DNA from: Deltaproteobacteria bacterium | Lineage (GTDB): Bacteria > Desulfobacterota > Binatia > UBA1149 > JAJCZL01 | Direction of reading: 5' to 3' | NCBI GenBank assembly: GCA_029262415.1 | Contig: JAJCZL010000022.1 | Location: forward strand, 16,591-80,590 | Length of the DNA stretch: 64,000 nucleotides | In this document: in pieces, positions 17,365-25,564 of the stretch | How positions within the stretch are numbered: the stretch's first letter is position 1 | How the letters are laid out: each line of letters begins with the position of its first letter | The notes under the pieces: model-generated | The model's input: only the letters and a program-made list of their open reading frames with translations | What the model was told of the DNA's origin: nothing | Database searches by the model: none | Made by a program: the position numbers and the translations under genes

Positions 17365-17596
17365 CCGCGCTTGCTCCTGCTACGGCAGCGGCCAGCGTGG
17401 CGAGCATCGCCAACGCGACGGCGGTCCACCCGGCCTCGATCAGACGACGCTGTCTCGCGGTAGCTCCGGCTGCGAAAGGTATAGAAAGAATGCTCACCAG
17501 CAGAACGGCCGAGAGTAGCGAGACGCTCGCAATGGTCACGAGTTCGAAAGTGCTGCGGGCGATGCCCGTCAGTTCCACAAGGGGAGGGGTGAACAC
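17357..17596 (-). CDS. Small two-helix membrane protein, CoxB hairpin-like
   Basis: The frame encodes 79 residues with two hydrophobic helices joined by a short basic loop (GATARQRRLIEAGWT). It overlaps ctaA by 8 bases, which supports real translation. The second helix begins IEAGWTAVALAMLATL, like the IExxWT start of the second helix of cytochrome oxidase subunit II, so it could be a stand-alone or remnant CoxB hairpin. No CuA domain follows. The first codon GTG sits in the arm of a strong hairpin and lacks a clear ribosome site; GTG 17578 is an alternative. Function unknown. Confidence 0.5.
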   Translation of the reverse strand: MFTPPLVELTGIARSTFELVTIASVSLLSAVLLVSILSIPFAAGATARQRRLIEAGWTAVALAMLATLAAAVAGASAGA

Positions 17597-17627
17597 CGGG
17601 GCGCCGCCGAATTACGGTGCCCCGGTG
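17594..17627. other. 13-bp inverted repeat between cupredoxin-like gene and small membrane ORF
   Basis: Arms 17594-17606 and 17615-17627 pair over 13 bases with one G-T wobble and an 8-base loop. There is no T run on the minus strand, so it is not a standard terminator. It could attenuate, protect an mRNA end, or mask the GTG start of the next ORF. Confidence 0.6.
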
Positions 17628-17636
17628 AAACAGGCT

Positions 17637-18362
17637 TCAGGGCGCCGCGGGCGCGAACGAAAAGTTGACGCTGGCGGTACCGTCGGCGGCAACGGTGGCT
17701 GTCCCGGTCTTGGTGCCGAGGTGTTCGTGCCACGCTTCGACGGTGTACTTTCCCGCCGGAACGTCGGTGATACTGAAGCTTCCGTCCTCACCAGTGACAC
17801 CGAAGTAAGGGTGGTCGAGAACGCCGATGTAGGCTCCCATCCACGGGTGCACGTCGCATTTCATCTTCACCATGATCTCAGGAGCGGTGAACTTCTTCTT
17901 AATCTTCATCCCCTTGATGGGCATGGCGCTGTTGAACTGCCTACTTTCCTTCGCCAGCGAGTGGACGTTGTGCAGCGTCGGGTCGCTGTTCATGATCTGA
18001 ACGACCTGGCCGACGCGGGCGCCGACTACGTGGGGGGTGTACATGCACCCGCTCTGGTCGATAACCACGGGATCGGTCGGGACCGCAGGCTTGACATCGC
18101 CGAGACCGTCTTTGATGTAGACGAACACGTTGGCGATCTTGCCGTTGTTGATCACCATGACCTCGCCGAGGCGGCCGTCGGGATTGGCCTTTTCACAGAC
18201 CGGATCGGCCGCCATCTGCATCGGCCGTCGGGTTGGGCTGTCACCTTCGAAGCTCACTGTTCCCGCGATTGCCCCGTTGGCAATAGCGGACTGGGGGAAC
18301 ATGGCGCCGACTGCTGTGGCAGCCAGAGTCGTACAAAAAGCGGTCGTGAGAAACTTCCTCAT
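17637..18362 (-). CDS. Secreted cupredoxin-like protein with carboxypeptidase-regulatory-like domain
   Basis: The 241-residue protein has a clear signal peptide (MRKFLTTAFCTTLAATAVGA, cut after about AIA). A beta-rich copper-protein-like domain follows, with candidate type 1 copper ligands in TLHNVHSLA (His) and KMKCDVHPWMGAYI (Cys, His, Met). A C-terminal CarboxypepD-reg-like unit (FGVTGEDGSFSITDVPAGKYTVEAWHEHLG) completes it. Proteins of this layout are common in aerobic soil bacteria. As first gene of the ctaA-ctaB-ABC-sco operon it may be an electron carrier or periplasmic copper protein for the oxidase. The ATG at 18362 has a GGAGG site 11 bases upstream. Confidence 0.82.
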   Translation of the reverse strand: MRKFLTTAFCTTLAATAVGAMFPQSAIANGAIAGTVSFEGDSPTRRPMQMAADPVCEKANPDGRLGEVMVINNGKIANVFVYIKDGLGDVKPAVPTDPVVIDQSGCMYTPHVVGARVGQVVQIMNSDPTLHNVHSLAKESRQFNSAMPIKGMKIKKKFTAPEIMVKMKCDVHPWMGAYIGVLDHPYFGVTGEDGSFSITDVPAGKYTVEAWHEHLGTKTGTATVAADGTASVNFSFAPAAP

Positions 18363-18599
18363 TTTTACATTTGCCTCCAGGGCGAAAAGCACCCGCGTGT
18401 ATAGACGCACCCGCTTTCGTCGATATTCGAGCAAACTCGAATACCAAGAAACAGAGTATAAGCAAACCCCGGTATCTCGGGTATCCGAAGATGCGGGGAG
18501 GTGTCGCGAGGGGTTGTTTCAGTAGCCAAAACTGGTGTAGGTATGGCGGGTATAAGATCACCCTGGGTTCTGACTGGGGGAGTGGAGGATTCGAGAAAC

Positions 18600-19883
18600 A
18601 TGACCAGGCAACTCACCGTATATCTGAGCGTCGCCCTCGCTCTCGCAGTCGCGTCCGTAGTGCCGTCGGCATCGGCCGACGTGGCGCCGGGCGATATAAT
18701 CACCGGCTCGAACATCGAAAAAATCAAGGATCTCTCGTCGCCCGGTTTGATGTGGATCATCAAGAACGGCGTGACGATGAAGATCGTCGCACCGAAGAAG
18801 ATCGCGCTTCCGCCGCCTTACCTGCAAGCCACCGAGCAGTACTCCGGGCAAGTAAAGCTGGCCGCAGATGGTCAGAGCATCGAAAACTGGGTGGCAGGTG
18901 CGCCGTTCCCCACTGTCGATGCCAACGACCCCGAAGTCGCCCGAAAGGTTATGTACAACTACCAGGCGCGATGGGGCGAGACCGACGACCTGGATCTCAG
19001 CAACTTCGACGCCGATACCGGTACGATCGGTCGCGACGGTGACGGTATGACCGTCGAGCGTCACTTCCTGATCGACCACTTCAAGCGCATGTACTTCAAA
19101 GGCCGCATGTTCTTGGATCCGAAACCGGCCTACGCTCCGAACCAGGACGAGGTCTACTACAAGGAATCCCTCCACCCGATCATCGAACCCTTCGATTTGA
19201 AGGGCACGGGGCTGAGCTACTACCGTTATCTCGACCACAACCGCCACGACGACAGCTGGCTGTATCTCCCGCAGCTGCGCCGCGTTCGTCGTTTGTCCTC
19301 GGCGCAGCGTTCCGACGCACTGTTCGGTCAGGACACCGACGTCGACAGTTACGGCGGCTATGCCGGCAACATCGCCTGGATGGATTGGAAGTTCCTTGGC
19401 AGTAAGACCATCGTTGCGTCGATGCACGCGGAGAACTTCCCGGTCGTTTGGGGTGAGAAGAGCGGCGACTTCATGTACACCGACACCTGGGAAAAGCGTG
19501 AGGTCTGGGTCGTAGAAGGCTTCTCCAAGCTTCCCCAGTACGCATACTCAAAGCGCGTAATCTTCGTGGATAAAGAAGCGTGGGTGATCCCCTACAGTGA
19601 CATCTACGATCAGGCCGGCCAGCTCTGGAAGGTTTGGGTGAACCTCTACAAGATCGCCAAGTCTCCATTCGATGGAGCACCGGCTGACGGCACCTTCGAA
19701 TGGGAGATGCCTTTTCTCCCGGCCATCTGCATGGTGGATATCCAACTGCAGCATGCCACCCGCGCCGCACTGCCCAGTTCGCAGTTCCCAGGCGAAGTCG
19801 GCTGGCGCTTTAACAAAGGTGAAGCTAGCGGCACGAACGAAGAGTTTTTCTCGATCTCGCACTTGATCTCCTCGGGCCGCTAG
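18600..19883 (+). CDS. DUF1329 family exported protein
   Basis: The 427-residue product has a signal peptide (LTVYLSVALALAVASVVPSASA) and the DUF1329 pattern: DVAPGDIITGSNIEKIKDL at the mature N-terminus, HRYLDH-like SYYRYLDHNRHDDSWLYLP, the strongly conserved RRVRRLSSAQRSDA and GSKTIVASMHAENFP. The family is predicted to adopt a LolA-like half-barrel fold that carries lipids or hydrophobic compounds in the periplasm, often beside RND exporters; none is adjacent here. The ATG at 18600 has GGAGG 10 bases upstream. It is divergent from the oxidase assembly operon and appears monocistronic. Confidence 0.88.
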   Translation: MTRQLTVYLSVALALAVASVVPSASADVAPGDIITGSNIEKIKDLSSPGLMWIIKNGVTMKIVAPKKIALPPPYLQATEQYSGQVKLAADGQSIENWVAGAPFPTVDANDPEVARKVMYNYQARWGETDDLDLSNFDADTGTIGRDGDGMTVERHFLIDHFKRMYFKGRMFLDPKPAYAPNQDEVYYKESLHPIIEPFDLKGTGLSYYRYLDHNRHDDSWLYLPQLRRVRRLSSAQRSDALFGQDTDVDSYGGYAGNIAWMDWKFLGSKTIVASMHAENFPVVWGEKSGDFMYTDTWEKREVWVVEGFSKLPQYAYSKRVIFVDKEAWVIPYSDIYDQAGQLWKVWVNLYKIAKSPFDGAPADGTFEWEMPFLPAICMVDIQLQHATRAALPSSQFPGEVGWRFNKGEASGTNEEFFSISHLISSGR

Positions 19884-19904
19884 GTCCGAAGACGCAGCAA
19901 CCAG

Positions 19905-19945
19905 GCCCCAGTCGGCCGTTCGGAGAGCCGAGCGGCGGCTGGGGC
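19905..19945 (+). terminator. GC-rich hairpin after the DUF1329 gene
   Basis: A 7-bp perfect outer stem (19905-19911 with 19939-19945), extended by imperfect pairing inside, lies just after the stop codon. There is no T run, so it may be a Rho-assisted or weak terminator. Confidence 0.35.
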
Positions 19946-19981
19946 GCGCGCAGAGATCTCTACCAAGCTCCCGGCTTCGTA

Positions 19982-19987
19982 TATACT
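19982..19987 (+). promoter_or_regulatory. Candidate -10 box (TATACT) close to the start codon
   Basis: TATACT ends 8 bases before the ATG of the glutamine synthetase-like gene, and no ribosome site lies between. If used, transcription would start at or next to the ATG and give a leaderless mRNA. No convincing -35 box is seen. Confidence 0.35.
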
Positions 19988-19995
19988 GAAGCGCC

Positions 19996-21387
19996 ATGGA
20001 CCCCTCCAAACACGGAATGCTTACGCTTGACGGGCTCGCGCAGCTCGTGGAGATAGGCGAAATCGATACCGTCCTTACGGTGTTCCCCGATATGTACGGT
20101 CGCTTGATGGGCAAGCGAATCACCGGTCACTTCTTTCTCTCCGAGACTGCGGCGCACGGCATGCACGTCTGCGACTATCTGCTCGCCTGCGACATGGAGA
20201 TGGACCCGATACCCGGCTACGCGTTCACTTCGTGGGAGCGTGGTTATGGTGACATCATGGCCAAGCCCGACTTGGCGACCTTGCGGCGCGCAGCTTGGCT
20301 GGAGAAAACCGCGTTGGTGATTTGCGACATGTTTGATGAATCAGGCAGCGAACCGGTTCCGTTCGCACCGCGTACAATACTGAAAAGGCAGATTGCACGC
20401 GCCGAGCAAGCCGGATTCACGGCGTGCGCAGGAACCGAGCTTGAGATGTTCGTGTTGCGCGATGGTTACGAGCAGGCCGCCGCGAAGAACTTCGAGGGAC
20501 TCGATACGCTTGGGTGGTATGTTGAGGACTACCACACGCTCAAGGCCACCGCCGAGGAGCCGCTCATCGGCGCGATTCGCCGGGCCATGGACGCATCGGG
20601 CGTCACGGTCGAATTCAGTAAAGGCGAGTGGGGGCCGGGCCAGCACGAGATCAACCTGCGCTACGCAACTATGCTCGAGATGGCCGACCGTCATGTCATC
20701 TACAAGCAGGCGGCCAAAGAGATCGCGATGGCTCAGGGGCTTTCGGTAACTTTTATGGCTAAGTTCGACGAGGCGCTGGCGGGAAACAGTTGCCACGTCC
20801 ATTCGAGCCTGTGGAGCAAAGACGGCGCTGCTGCATTCGCCGGTAGCGAAGCGCTGGCCGGTACGCCGACCACGACTTCAGAGCTGTTTCCTGCTTATCT
20901 TGCCGGCTTGCTCGACCACGCTGCGGAGAGCTCGTTGTTTTTCGCTCCGAACGTGAACTCGTACAAACGCTACATCAAGGCCACTTTCGCGCCGACTACG
21001 ATCGCGTGGAGTTGGGATAACCGGACTGTCGGTTTCCGCGTCGTCGGCCGTGGATCGGGTGTGCGTGTCGAGTGTCGCGTCCCCGGCGCAGACACCAACC
21101 CCTATCTTACCTTGGCAGCGACGCTTGCTGCAGGTCTGGACGGGATCAAGCGTGGCGCGGTTCCGCCTGCGGCGTTCAGTGGAGACGCATACGCCGCCAA
21201 CGATCTCGAGCGGGTGCCCGGCAATTTGACCTCAGCTCTGGAGCTATTCCGTAGCAGTGCGTTTAACGAGATTGCCTACGGTAAAGAAGTTGTCGAACAC
21301 TATGCCCACTTCGCCGAGGTCGAATTGGCTAAGTTCTCTACCGCGGTAACCGGTTGGGAAAGGCGTCGCTACTTCGAGCGCGTGTAA
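19996..21387 (+). CDS. Glutamine synthetase-like gamma-glutamyl ligase (PuuA/GlnT type)
   Basis: The 463-residue protein has the glutamine synthetase catalytic fold: CAGTELEMFVL for the first metal-binding Glu, EWGPGQHEINLRYA in the middle, FMAKFDEALAGNSCHVHSSLW for the ATP/glutamate region and NSYKRY followed by DNRTVGFRVVG for the substrate Arg. The spacing is that of PuuA-like gamma-glutamyl-amine synthetases, and there is no adenylylation loop of GlnA type. It would attach glutamate to an amine or amino compound using ATP. A gamma-glutamyl hydrolase gene follows 7 bases later, which supports an amine breakdown role. The true amine is unknown. Confidence 0.85.
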   Translation: MDPSKHGMLTLDGLAQLVEIGEIDTVLTVFPDMYGRLMGKRITGHFFLSETAAHGMHVCDYLLACDMEMDPIPGYAFTSWERGYGDIMAKPDLATLRRAAWLEKTALVICDMFDESGSEPVPFAPRTILKRQIARAEQAGFTACAGTELEMFVLRDGYEQAAAKNFEGLDTLGWYVEDYHTLKATAEEPLIGAIRRAMDASGVTVEFSKGEWGPGQHEINLRYATMLEMADRHVIYKQAAKEIAMAQGLSVTFMAKFDEALAGNSCHVHSSLWSKDGAAAFAGSEALAGTPTTTSELFPAYLAGLLDHAAESSLFFAPNVNSYKRYIKATFAPTTIAWSWDNRTVGFRVVGRGSGVRVECRVPGADTNPYLTLAATLAAGLDGIKRGAVPPAAFSGDAYAANDLERVPGNLTSALELFRSSAFNEIAYGKEVVEHYAHFAEVELAKFSTAVTGWERRRYFERV

Positions 21388-21394
21388 GCACTGA

Positions 21395-22141
21395 ATGACA
21401 ACGATTGCACACGTCGGTCTCACGGCCTACTCGCCGTGCGACGACCCCAAGCGGGCGCATTCGCTCCCGGCAGACTACATTGACTGCACCAAGGCTGCAG
21501 GATTGCATCCGGTGCTGCTGGTCGGTGGCGCGCCCCGCGAATCGTTGCGCAGACTCGACGGTCTGGTGTTGTCGGGCGGTGGGGACATCGATCCGGCCTG
21601 TTATGGCGGTTCGGTGCATGAAAACAACTATATGGTCGATCCGACTCGAGATGCCTATGAGCTGGAACTGGCGCGCATCGCGTTGGATGTAGGGATGCCG
21701 GTGCTCGCGATCTGTCGCGGTATGCAGATATTGAACGTTGCCTGCGGCGGGACCTTGGTTGCGCACCTGCCAGAACGCTACGGAGATGCGGTTATGCATC
21801 GTGCGCCACCGCGCGAGCCCATCGCCCACCAGGTTCAGATCGAGCGGGGAAGCCGTTTGGCGGCGGTTGTCGGGGAGCAGGACCTTGAGGTCATGTCCTG
21901 GCACCACCAGGCCGTCGACCGCTTGGGTGACGGGTTGCGACCGGCCGCACGTGCGCGCGACGGTGTAGTTGAGGCGATGGAGTTCGAGGACGACTCGCAG
22001 GTGCTTGCGGTGCAGTGGCATCCCGAACTCAACGCTGCACGGAGTCCTCGACAGCAATGCCTGTTCTCGGCACTGGCCGGATATATCGCCGGGACGGCGT
22101 CGGGCAACGTGCACGGCGGAAAAGCGCCGAGAATCGACTAA
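21395..22141 (+). CDS. Class I glutamine amidotransferase-like gamma-glutamyl hydrolase (PuuD type)
   Basis: The 248-residue protein has the peptidase C26 triad: nucleophile Cys107 in [11 protein letters not shown], His209 and Glu211 in VQWHPE. The N-terminal [13 protein letters not shown] motif and HHQAVD are those of the PuuD group, which cut gamma-glutamyl-GABA to glutamate and GABA. It lies directly after the matching ligase, so the two likely act at opposite ends of one gamma-glutamylated pathway. Cytoplasmic, complete, with normal length. Confidence 0.88.
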   Translation: MTTIAHVGLTAYSPCDDPKRAHSLPADYIDCTKAAGLHPVLLVGGAPRESLRRLDGLVLSGGGDIDPACYGGSVHENNYMVDPTRDAYELELARIALDVGMPVLAICRGMQILNVACGGTLVAHLPERYGDAVMHRAPPREPIAHQVQIERGSRLAAVVGEQDLEVMSWHHQAVDRLGDGLRPAARARDGVVEAMEFEDDSQVLAVQWHPELNAARSPRQQCLFSALAGYIAGTASGNVHGGKAPRID

Positions 22142-22158
22142 CCAATGGGGGGCAACGC

Positions 22159-22932
22159 ATGAGACTTGCGAACAAGACCGCAATCGTGACCGGTGGGGCT
22201 GGGGGCATCGGGCGTGCGAGTTGTCTAATCTTTGCACGAGAAGGTGCCGGGGTCGTGGTGGCAGACAGAGCATTCGAAGCTGCCGAAGGTGTGGCCGCGG
22301 AGATCAGGGATGCAGGTGGTGACGCGCACGCCTTTGAGGTCGATGTTACCGACGTAGACTCAGTCGATGCGATGGTTGCGGCGTGTATAGATCGCTACGG
22401 CCGACTCGATGTCATGTTCAACAACGCCGGGGTGTTCCCCGATGCGGACGGATCTGTGACCGACACTCCGCTCGAGGTTTGGCACCAGGTCATCGACATC
22501 AATCTCAAGGGCGTGTTTCTCGGCTGTAAGGTCGGGATTCCGGCGATGCTCGCCTCCGGCGGAGGTTCGATCATCAATACCGCCTCGTTCGTTGCGTTGA
22601 TGGGCGCGGCGACGTCACAGTCGGCGTACACGGCCAGCAAGGGGGGGGTGCTCGCATTGACTCGTGAGATCGCGGTCGAGTACGCGCGTCAGGGTATTCG
22701 TGCTAACGCGCTTTGCCCCGGTCCGACCAACACTCCGCTGCTGGCCGAGCTACTGCGCGACGAACCCGCACGCCAGCGGCGTTTCGTTCATATCCCGATG
22801 GGGCGACTGGCCGAGGTCGAAGACATTGCTGCGGCGGCACTGTATTTGGCTTCGGATGAATCCTCCTACGTAACCGGCACCGACTTTGTCGTCGACGGCG
22901 GCATCACCGCCGCCTACGTAACGCCCGAATGA
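22159..22932 (+). CDS. Short-chain dehydrogenase/reductase
   Basis: The 257-residue protein is a classical SDR: cofactor motif TGGAGGIG (about 11-18), Asp after strand beta-2 (VVADRAF, suggesting NAD), NNAG in MFNNAGVFP, the catalytic Ser in [10 protein letters not shown] and YTASKGG with the Tyr and Lys. The ending [20 protein letters not shown] is typical. ATG 22159 follows GGGGGG. Its place after the ligase/hydrolase pair suggests oxidation of an alcohol or aldehyde intermediate of the same pathway, though these enzymes are too general to assign a substrate. Confidence 0.85.
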   Translation: MRLANKTAIVTGGAGGIGRASCLIFAREGAGVVVADRAFEAAEGVAAEIRDAGGDAHAFEVDVTDVDSVDAMVAACIDRYGRLDVMFNNAGVFPDADGSVTDTPLEVWHQVIDINLKGVFLGCKVGIPAMLASGGGSIINTASFVALMGAATSQSAYTASKGGVLALTREIAVEYARQGIRANALCPGPTNTPLLAELLRDEPARQRRFVHIPMGRLAEVEDIAAAALYLASDESSYVTGTDFVVDGGITAAYVTPE

Positions 22933-22944
22933 TAGCTGCTGTGG

Positions 22945-23997
22945 CTACTGACAAGCCGGGCACGAGAAGGCGCTACCGAGGATGCCGACCGCCACACGAA
23001 GGATGCGCAGTGCATCTACCGCGGTAACGGTACCGACTCCGTCAACGTCGCAGACGCAGGTGGCGCACTCGACTGTGCCGACGGATGCGCGCAGGGCGAA
23101 GAGTGCGTCTACCGCTGTGAGCAGGGTATTGGCATCGGCGTCGCCGCAGGTGACCAGCTTACAAAGCGGTGAACACCCGCTGCCCACTGCAGCGGTGCCC
23201 GCATCGCATTCTTCACCGAAGTCTAAGCTCCCGTCTCCACAAACCGCTTTTGCCATTGTTGTCGTCGTCGAGGATGTGCTGGTGGTAGATGTCGTTGTCG
23301 TCGTCTCTGAGCCTTCGCAGGGGTTCACTGCAGCGATTGCATCCAGGTCGAAGCCCCCGCTGGTGCCGGGTGGCACGCGGTTACCCGGGTCTTCGATAGA
23401 TGCGCCTGGATCAACGATGCGGATGTAGAGTGCTTCGGCGATGCCGATGTCGCGCAAGTCGAAGGGATCACCGCCGGAAACGGAAGGATCGGTCGGATCG
23501 ATACCGTTGTCGGGATGGCTGAATACCGGGGCACGCCCCGCGAGACCTTCGAGCGTGTCCGGGTCGTAGGGGAACTCGAAGAAATCCACACCGTTTGAGC
23601 TTACCGATACGATTCCGACCTCGGCGAAGATCGGGCCTTGCGCTGAACCTGCATGGAAAGCGTTCTCGAACACGGTGAAGTCGGGACCGGGACCGTCGCA
23701 TATCGGTTCGTCGAACACCAAGACGATGCTTCCATCGTTGCCGAGCGCGAGCACGTCGAGCGAGCCGAATGTCTCGCCGCCTCCGCGCGGAGGTCCGAGA
23801 ACAACCCCGGGTAGGCCCTGCGCCCCGAATCCCGCACTGGTTCCAGGCGTGAACGCGATGACTTGGTCTACGAATGGGTCGGAGACTTGGCCATGGGCCG
23901 CGCTGGAGACCAACCCTATCGAGGTTACGGCGGCCAGCGCCCCAACCGCCGCCCGGGCGGCGGCCCGAGCGGTACTCAGAACGGCGCCGCAGTGCAT
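22945..23997 (-). CDS. Secreted protein with VFENAF surface domain, Cys-rich repeat and dockerin-like tail
   Basis: The 350-residue product has a signal peptide (ALAAVTSIGLVSSAAHGQ). Residues 40-225 form a domain with VLGPPRGGGETFGSLDVLALG, DGPGPDFTVFENAFH, EVGIVSVSSNGVDFFEFP, GGDPFDLRDIG and GGFDLDAIAAVN. I associate this pattern with cell surface proteins in B12-regulated loci. A Thr/Ser linker (232-247) leads to a CGDGSLDFGEECDAG unit of the myxococcus-type Cys repeat, then two EF-hand-like dockerin repeats (GDADANTLLTAVDAL, DVDGVGTVTAVDAL) ending in CPAC. The start at 23997 overlaps the upstream propeller gene by 21 bases, so the pair is co-translated. Likely cell surface; ligand unproven. 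Confidence 0.75.
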   Translation of the reverse strand: MHCGAVLSTARAAARAAVGALAAVTSIGLVSSAAHGQVSDPFVDQVIAFTPGTSAGFGAQGLPGVVLGPPRGGGETFGSLDVLALGNDGSIVLVFDEPICDGPGPDFTVFENAFHAGSAQGPIFAEVGIVSVSSNGVDFFEFPYDPDTLEGLAGRAPVFSHPDNGIDPTDPSVSGGDPFDLRDIGIAEALYIRIVDPGASIEDPGNRVPPGTSGGFDLDAIAAVNPCEGSETTTTTSTTSTSSTTTTMAKAVCGDGSLDFGEECDAGTAAVGSGCSPLCKLVTCGDADANTLLTAVDALFALRASVGTVECATCVCDVDGVGTVTAVDALRILRVAVGILGSAFSCPACQ

Positions 23998-25400
23998 ACC
24001 AGCTTTACGGTGTCGTCGTCCTTGGCACCCGCTGCGGTCTCGGTCTTGACCTGGACCCGACCTTTGCCGTCCTTGAGGGTGCCGGAACCCCTTCTCTTGA
24101 GCGGCACAACGAGCCCGTCGCTGAAGAAGCAGGCGCTTCCCGAGACTGGCAGCGCGGCGGAAACCGACACTGCGGTGTCTTGCAGCCCAAGCGACGCCGG
24201 CTTGGTTTTTATCCGGAACGATGTGATCGAACCGGCTGCGTCGCAAAGCGGGAAGGCTGCGTCTTCGACGTTCAGACAAAAACCCACCGGGAATGTGCAA
24301 CGGTTGTTGACGACACCGTCGGCGTCGCAGGCGGCACCGTCGGTGCACAGTGCTTCCTTACCGCTGAGCTCGAGTCCGTAGAACTCGTGAAAGCATTCGG
24401 TCTTAGCCGAACCCTTGCCGGGCAGTAACCGATCTTTGCGCACAAACTTGTGAATCGACTTCTCTTCGCTGTCGGCAAGCCCCGTTGAAGAGAGCATCTC
24501 AACGCGTCCTGTAAACCCGTCAACTGTCACGCCGGTCGCGAAGCTGAGGCCGGAGACGAAGGGGTTCGACGTCCCGCTCATGTCGACAGCGACAACGTCG
24601 CCGCCGAATACGCCGGTGGCGATCAGGTTGCCCTCAGCGTCGAGCGCGAGGTCGAAGCTGCCGATTCCAAAGCTCGGTCCGGCAAAGGGCGTGGGCGCGA
24701 CCGGTGCGCCGGCCGCATCGAACCGTGAAATTTGATTTTCGAAGCTGGAATTCAGGAGCTCAGCGACGAAGAAGTTACCGCCGCTATCGACGGCGATCCC
24801 GCCGGTAAAATCGAGTCCGGTCACCAGTGTTGACGACGAAGTCCCCGGACCGATCTCGATGACCGTTCCTGCACCGCTGCCCGCGGCATCGCCGACGAGC
24901 AGGCTTCCCGTAGAACTGAGCGCGACCGAAGCGGCTCCGCCGATCGAGTCTGCGGGCAGTAACTCGACGGCCGGTGCGAGCAGTCCACTTGCCGTCGATG
25001 CCGTGGGTATCGCAAAAACGGTGTCGCCGGTTTGCGCTCCGGTGTTGCTGAAGCTGCCCGCGGTCAAGCCGAGATCGTCGTTGTCGGCGTTGTCGGTGAC
25101 GTAGAGAGTGTCGGTTGCCGCGTCGTACGCACAGTCGCCGATCGAATTGAAGCCGGAAACCACCAGGCGAAACTCGCCGGACTCTTTAGCCAGTACGACC
25201 GATTGGGCGTTGGCGGTAAATCCTGGACCTATTCCGACGAAGGTTCCGCCGGGACCGGCTGCAACGCAGCCTTGGGCGGGTGCGTTGAGGGGCTGGGGTG
25301 CGTAGATGTAGCCCGCGGGTACGGTGACTTGCGCACCTGCGGGCGCGACGAAAACCACGACAATACATGTCGCGGCTGCGGCCTTGATTGAGAGATTCAT
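23976..25400 (-). CDS. Secreted beta-propeller protein with C-terminal Cys-rich module, under B12 riboswitch
   Basis: The 474-residue product has a signal peptide (AAAATCIVVVFVAPAGA). Residues 30-320 contain repeated four-strand units of NHL/SMP-30 type, such as GDCAYDAATDTLYVTDN, VTGLDFTGGIAVDSGGNFFVAE, GIGSFDLALDAEGNLIATG and VSGLSFATGVTVDG, which indicate a beta-propeller of about six blades. Residues 335-474 are a separate module with ECFHEFYGLEL, CTDGAACDADGVVNNRCTF and a final VKLVC. The same module is found at the N-terminus of the product at 51907. ATG 25400 has AAGGAG 6 bases upstream. The upstream cobalamin riboswitch suggests a role in binding corrinoids, as BtuG propellers do in Bacteroidetes. 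Confidence 0.75.
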   Translation of the reverse strand: MNLSIKAAAATCIVVVFVAPAGAQVTVPAGYIYAPQPLNAPAQGCVAAGPGGTFVGIGPGFTANAQSVVLAKESGEFRLVVSGFNSIGDCAYDAATDTLYVTDNADNDDLGLTAGSFSNTGAQTGDTVFAIPTASTASGLLAPAVELLPADSIGGAASVALSSTGSLLVGDAAGSGAGTVIEIGPGTSSSTLVTGLDFTGGIAVDSGGNFFVAELLNSSFENQISRFDAAGAPVAPTPFAGPSFGIGSFDLALDAEGNLIATGVFGGDVVAVDMSGTSNPFVSGLSFATGVTVDGFTGRVEMLSSTGLADSEEKSIHKFVRKDRLLPGKGSAKTECFHEFYGLELSGKEALCTDGAACDADGVVNNRCTFPVGFCLNVEDAAFPLCDAAGSITSFRIKTKPASLGLQDTAVSVSAALPVSGSACFFSDGLVVPLKRRGSGTLKDGKGRVQVKTETAAGAKDDDTVKLVCTAAPF

Positions 25401-25564
25401 GAGTGCTCCTTGCACAGATCGTCTTGACGGTCCGACCTCACCCGGGCGGCCCGTGAAAGTTCAGTTCGGTGCAGGAGCAATCGTAGTGGTGGGCGCACCG
25501 CCTCCTGCCGCGCGCCACCGGGTAATCGATTCCTGTCCCCACACCCCGGAGGACGTTCGAAAAG

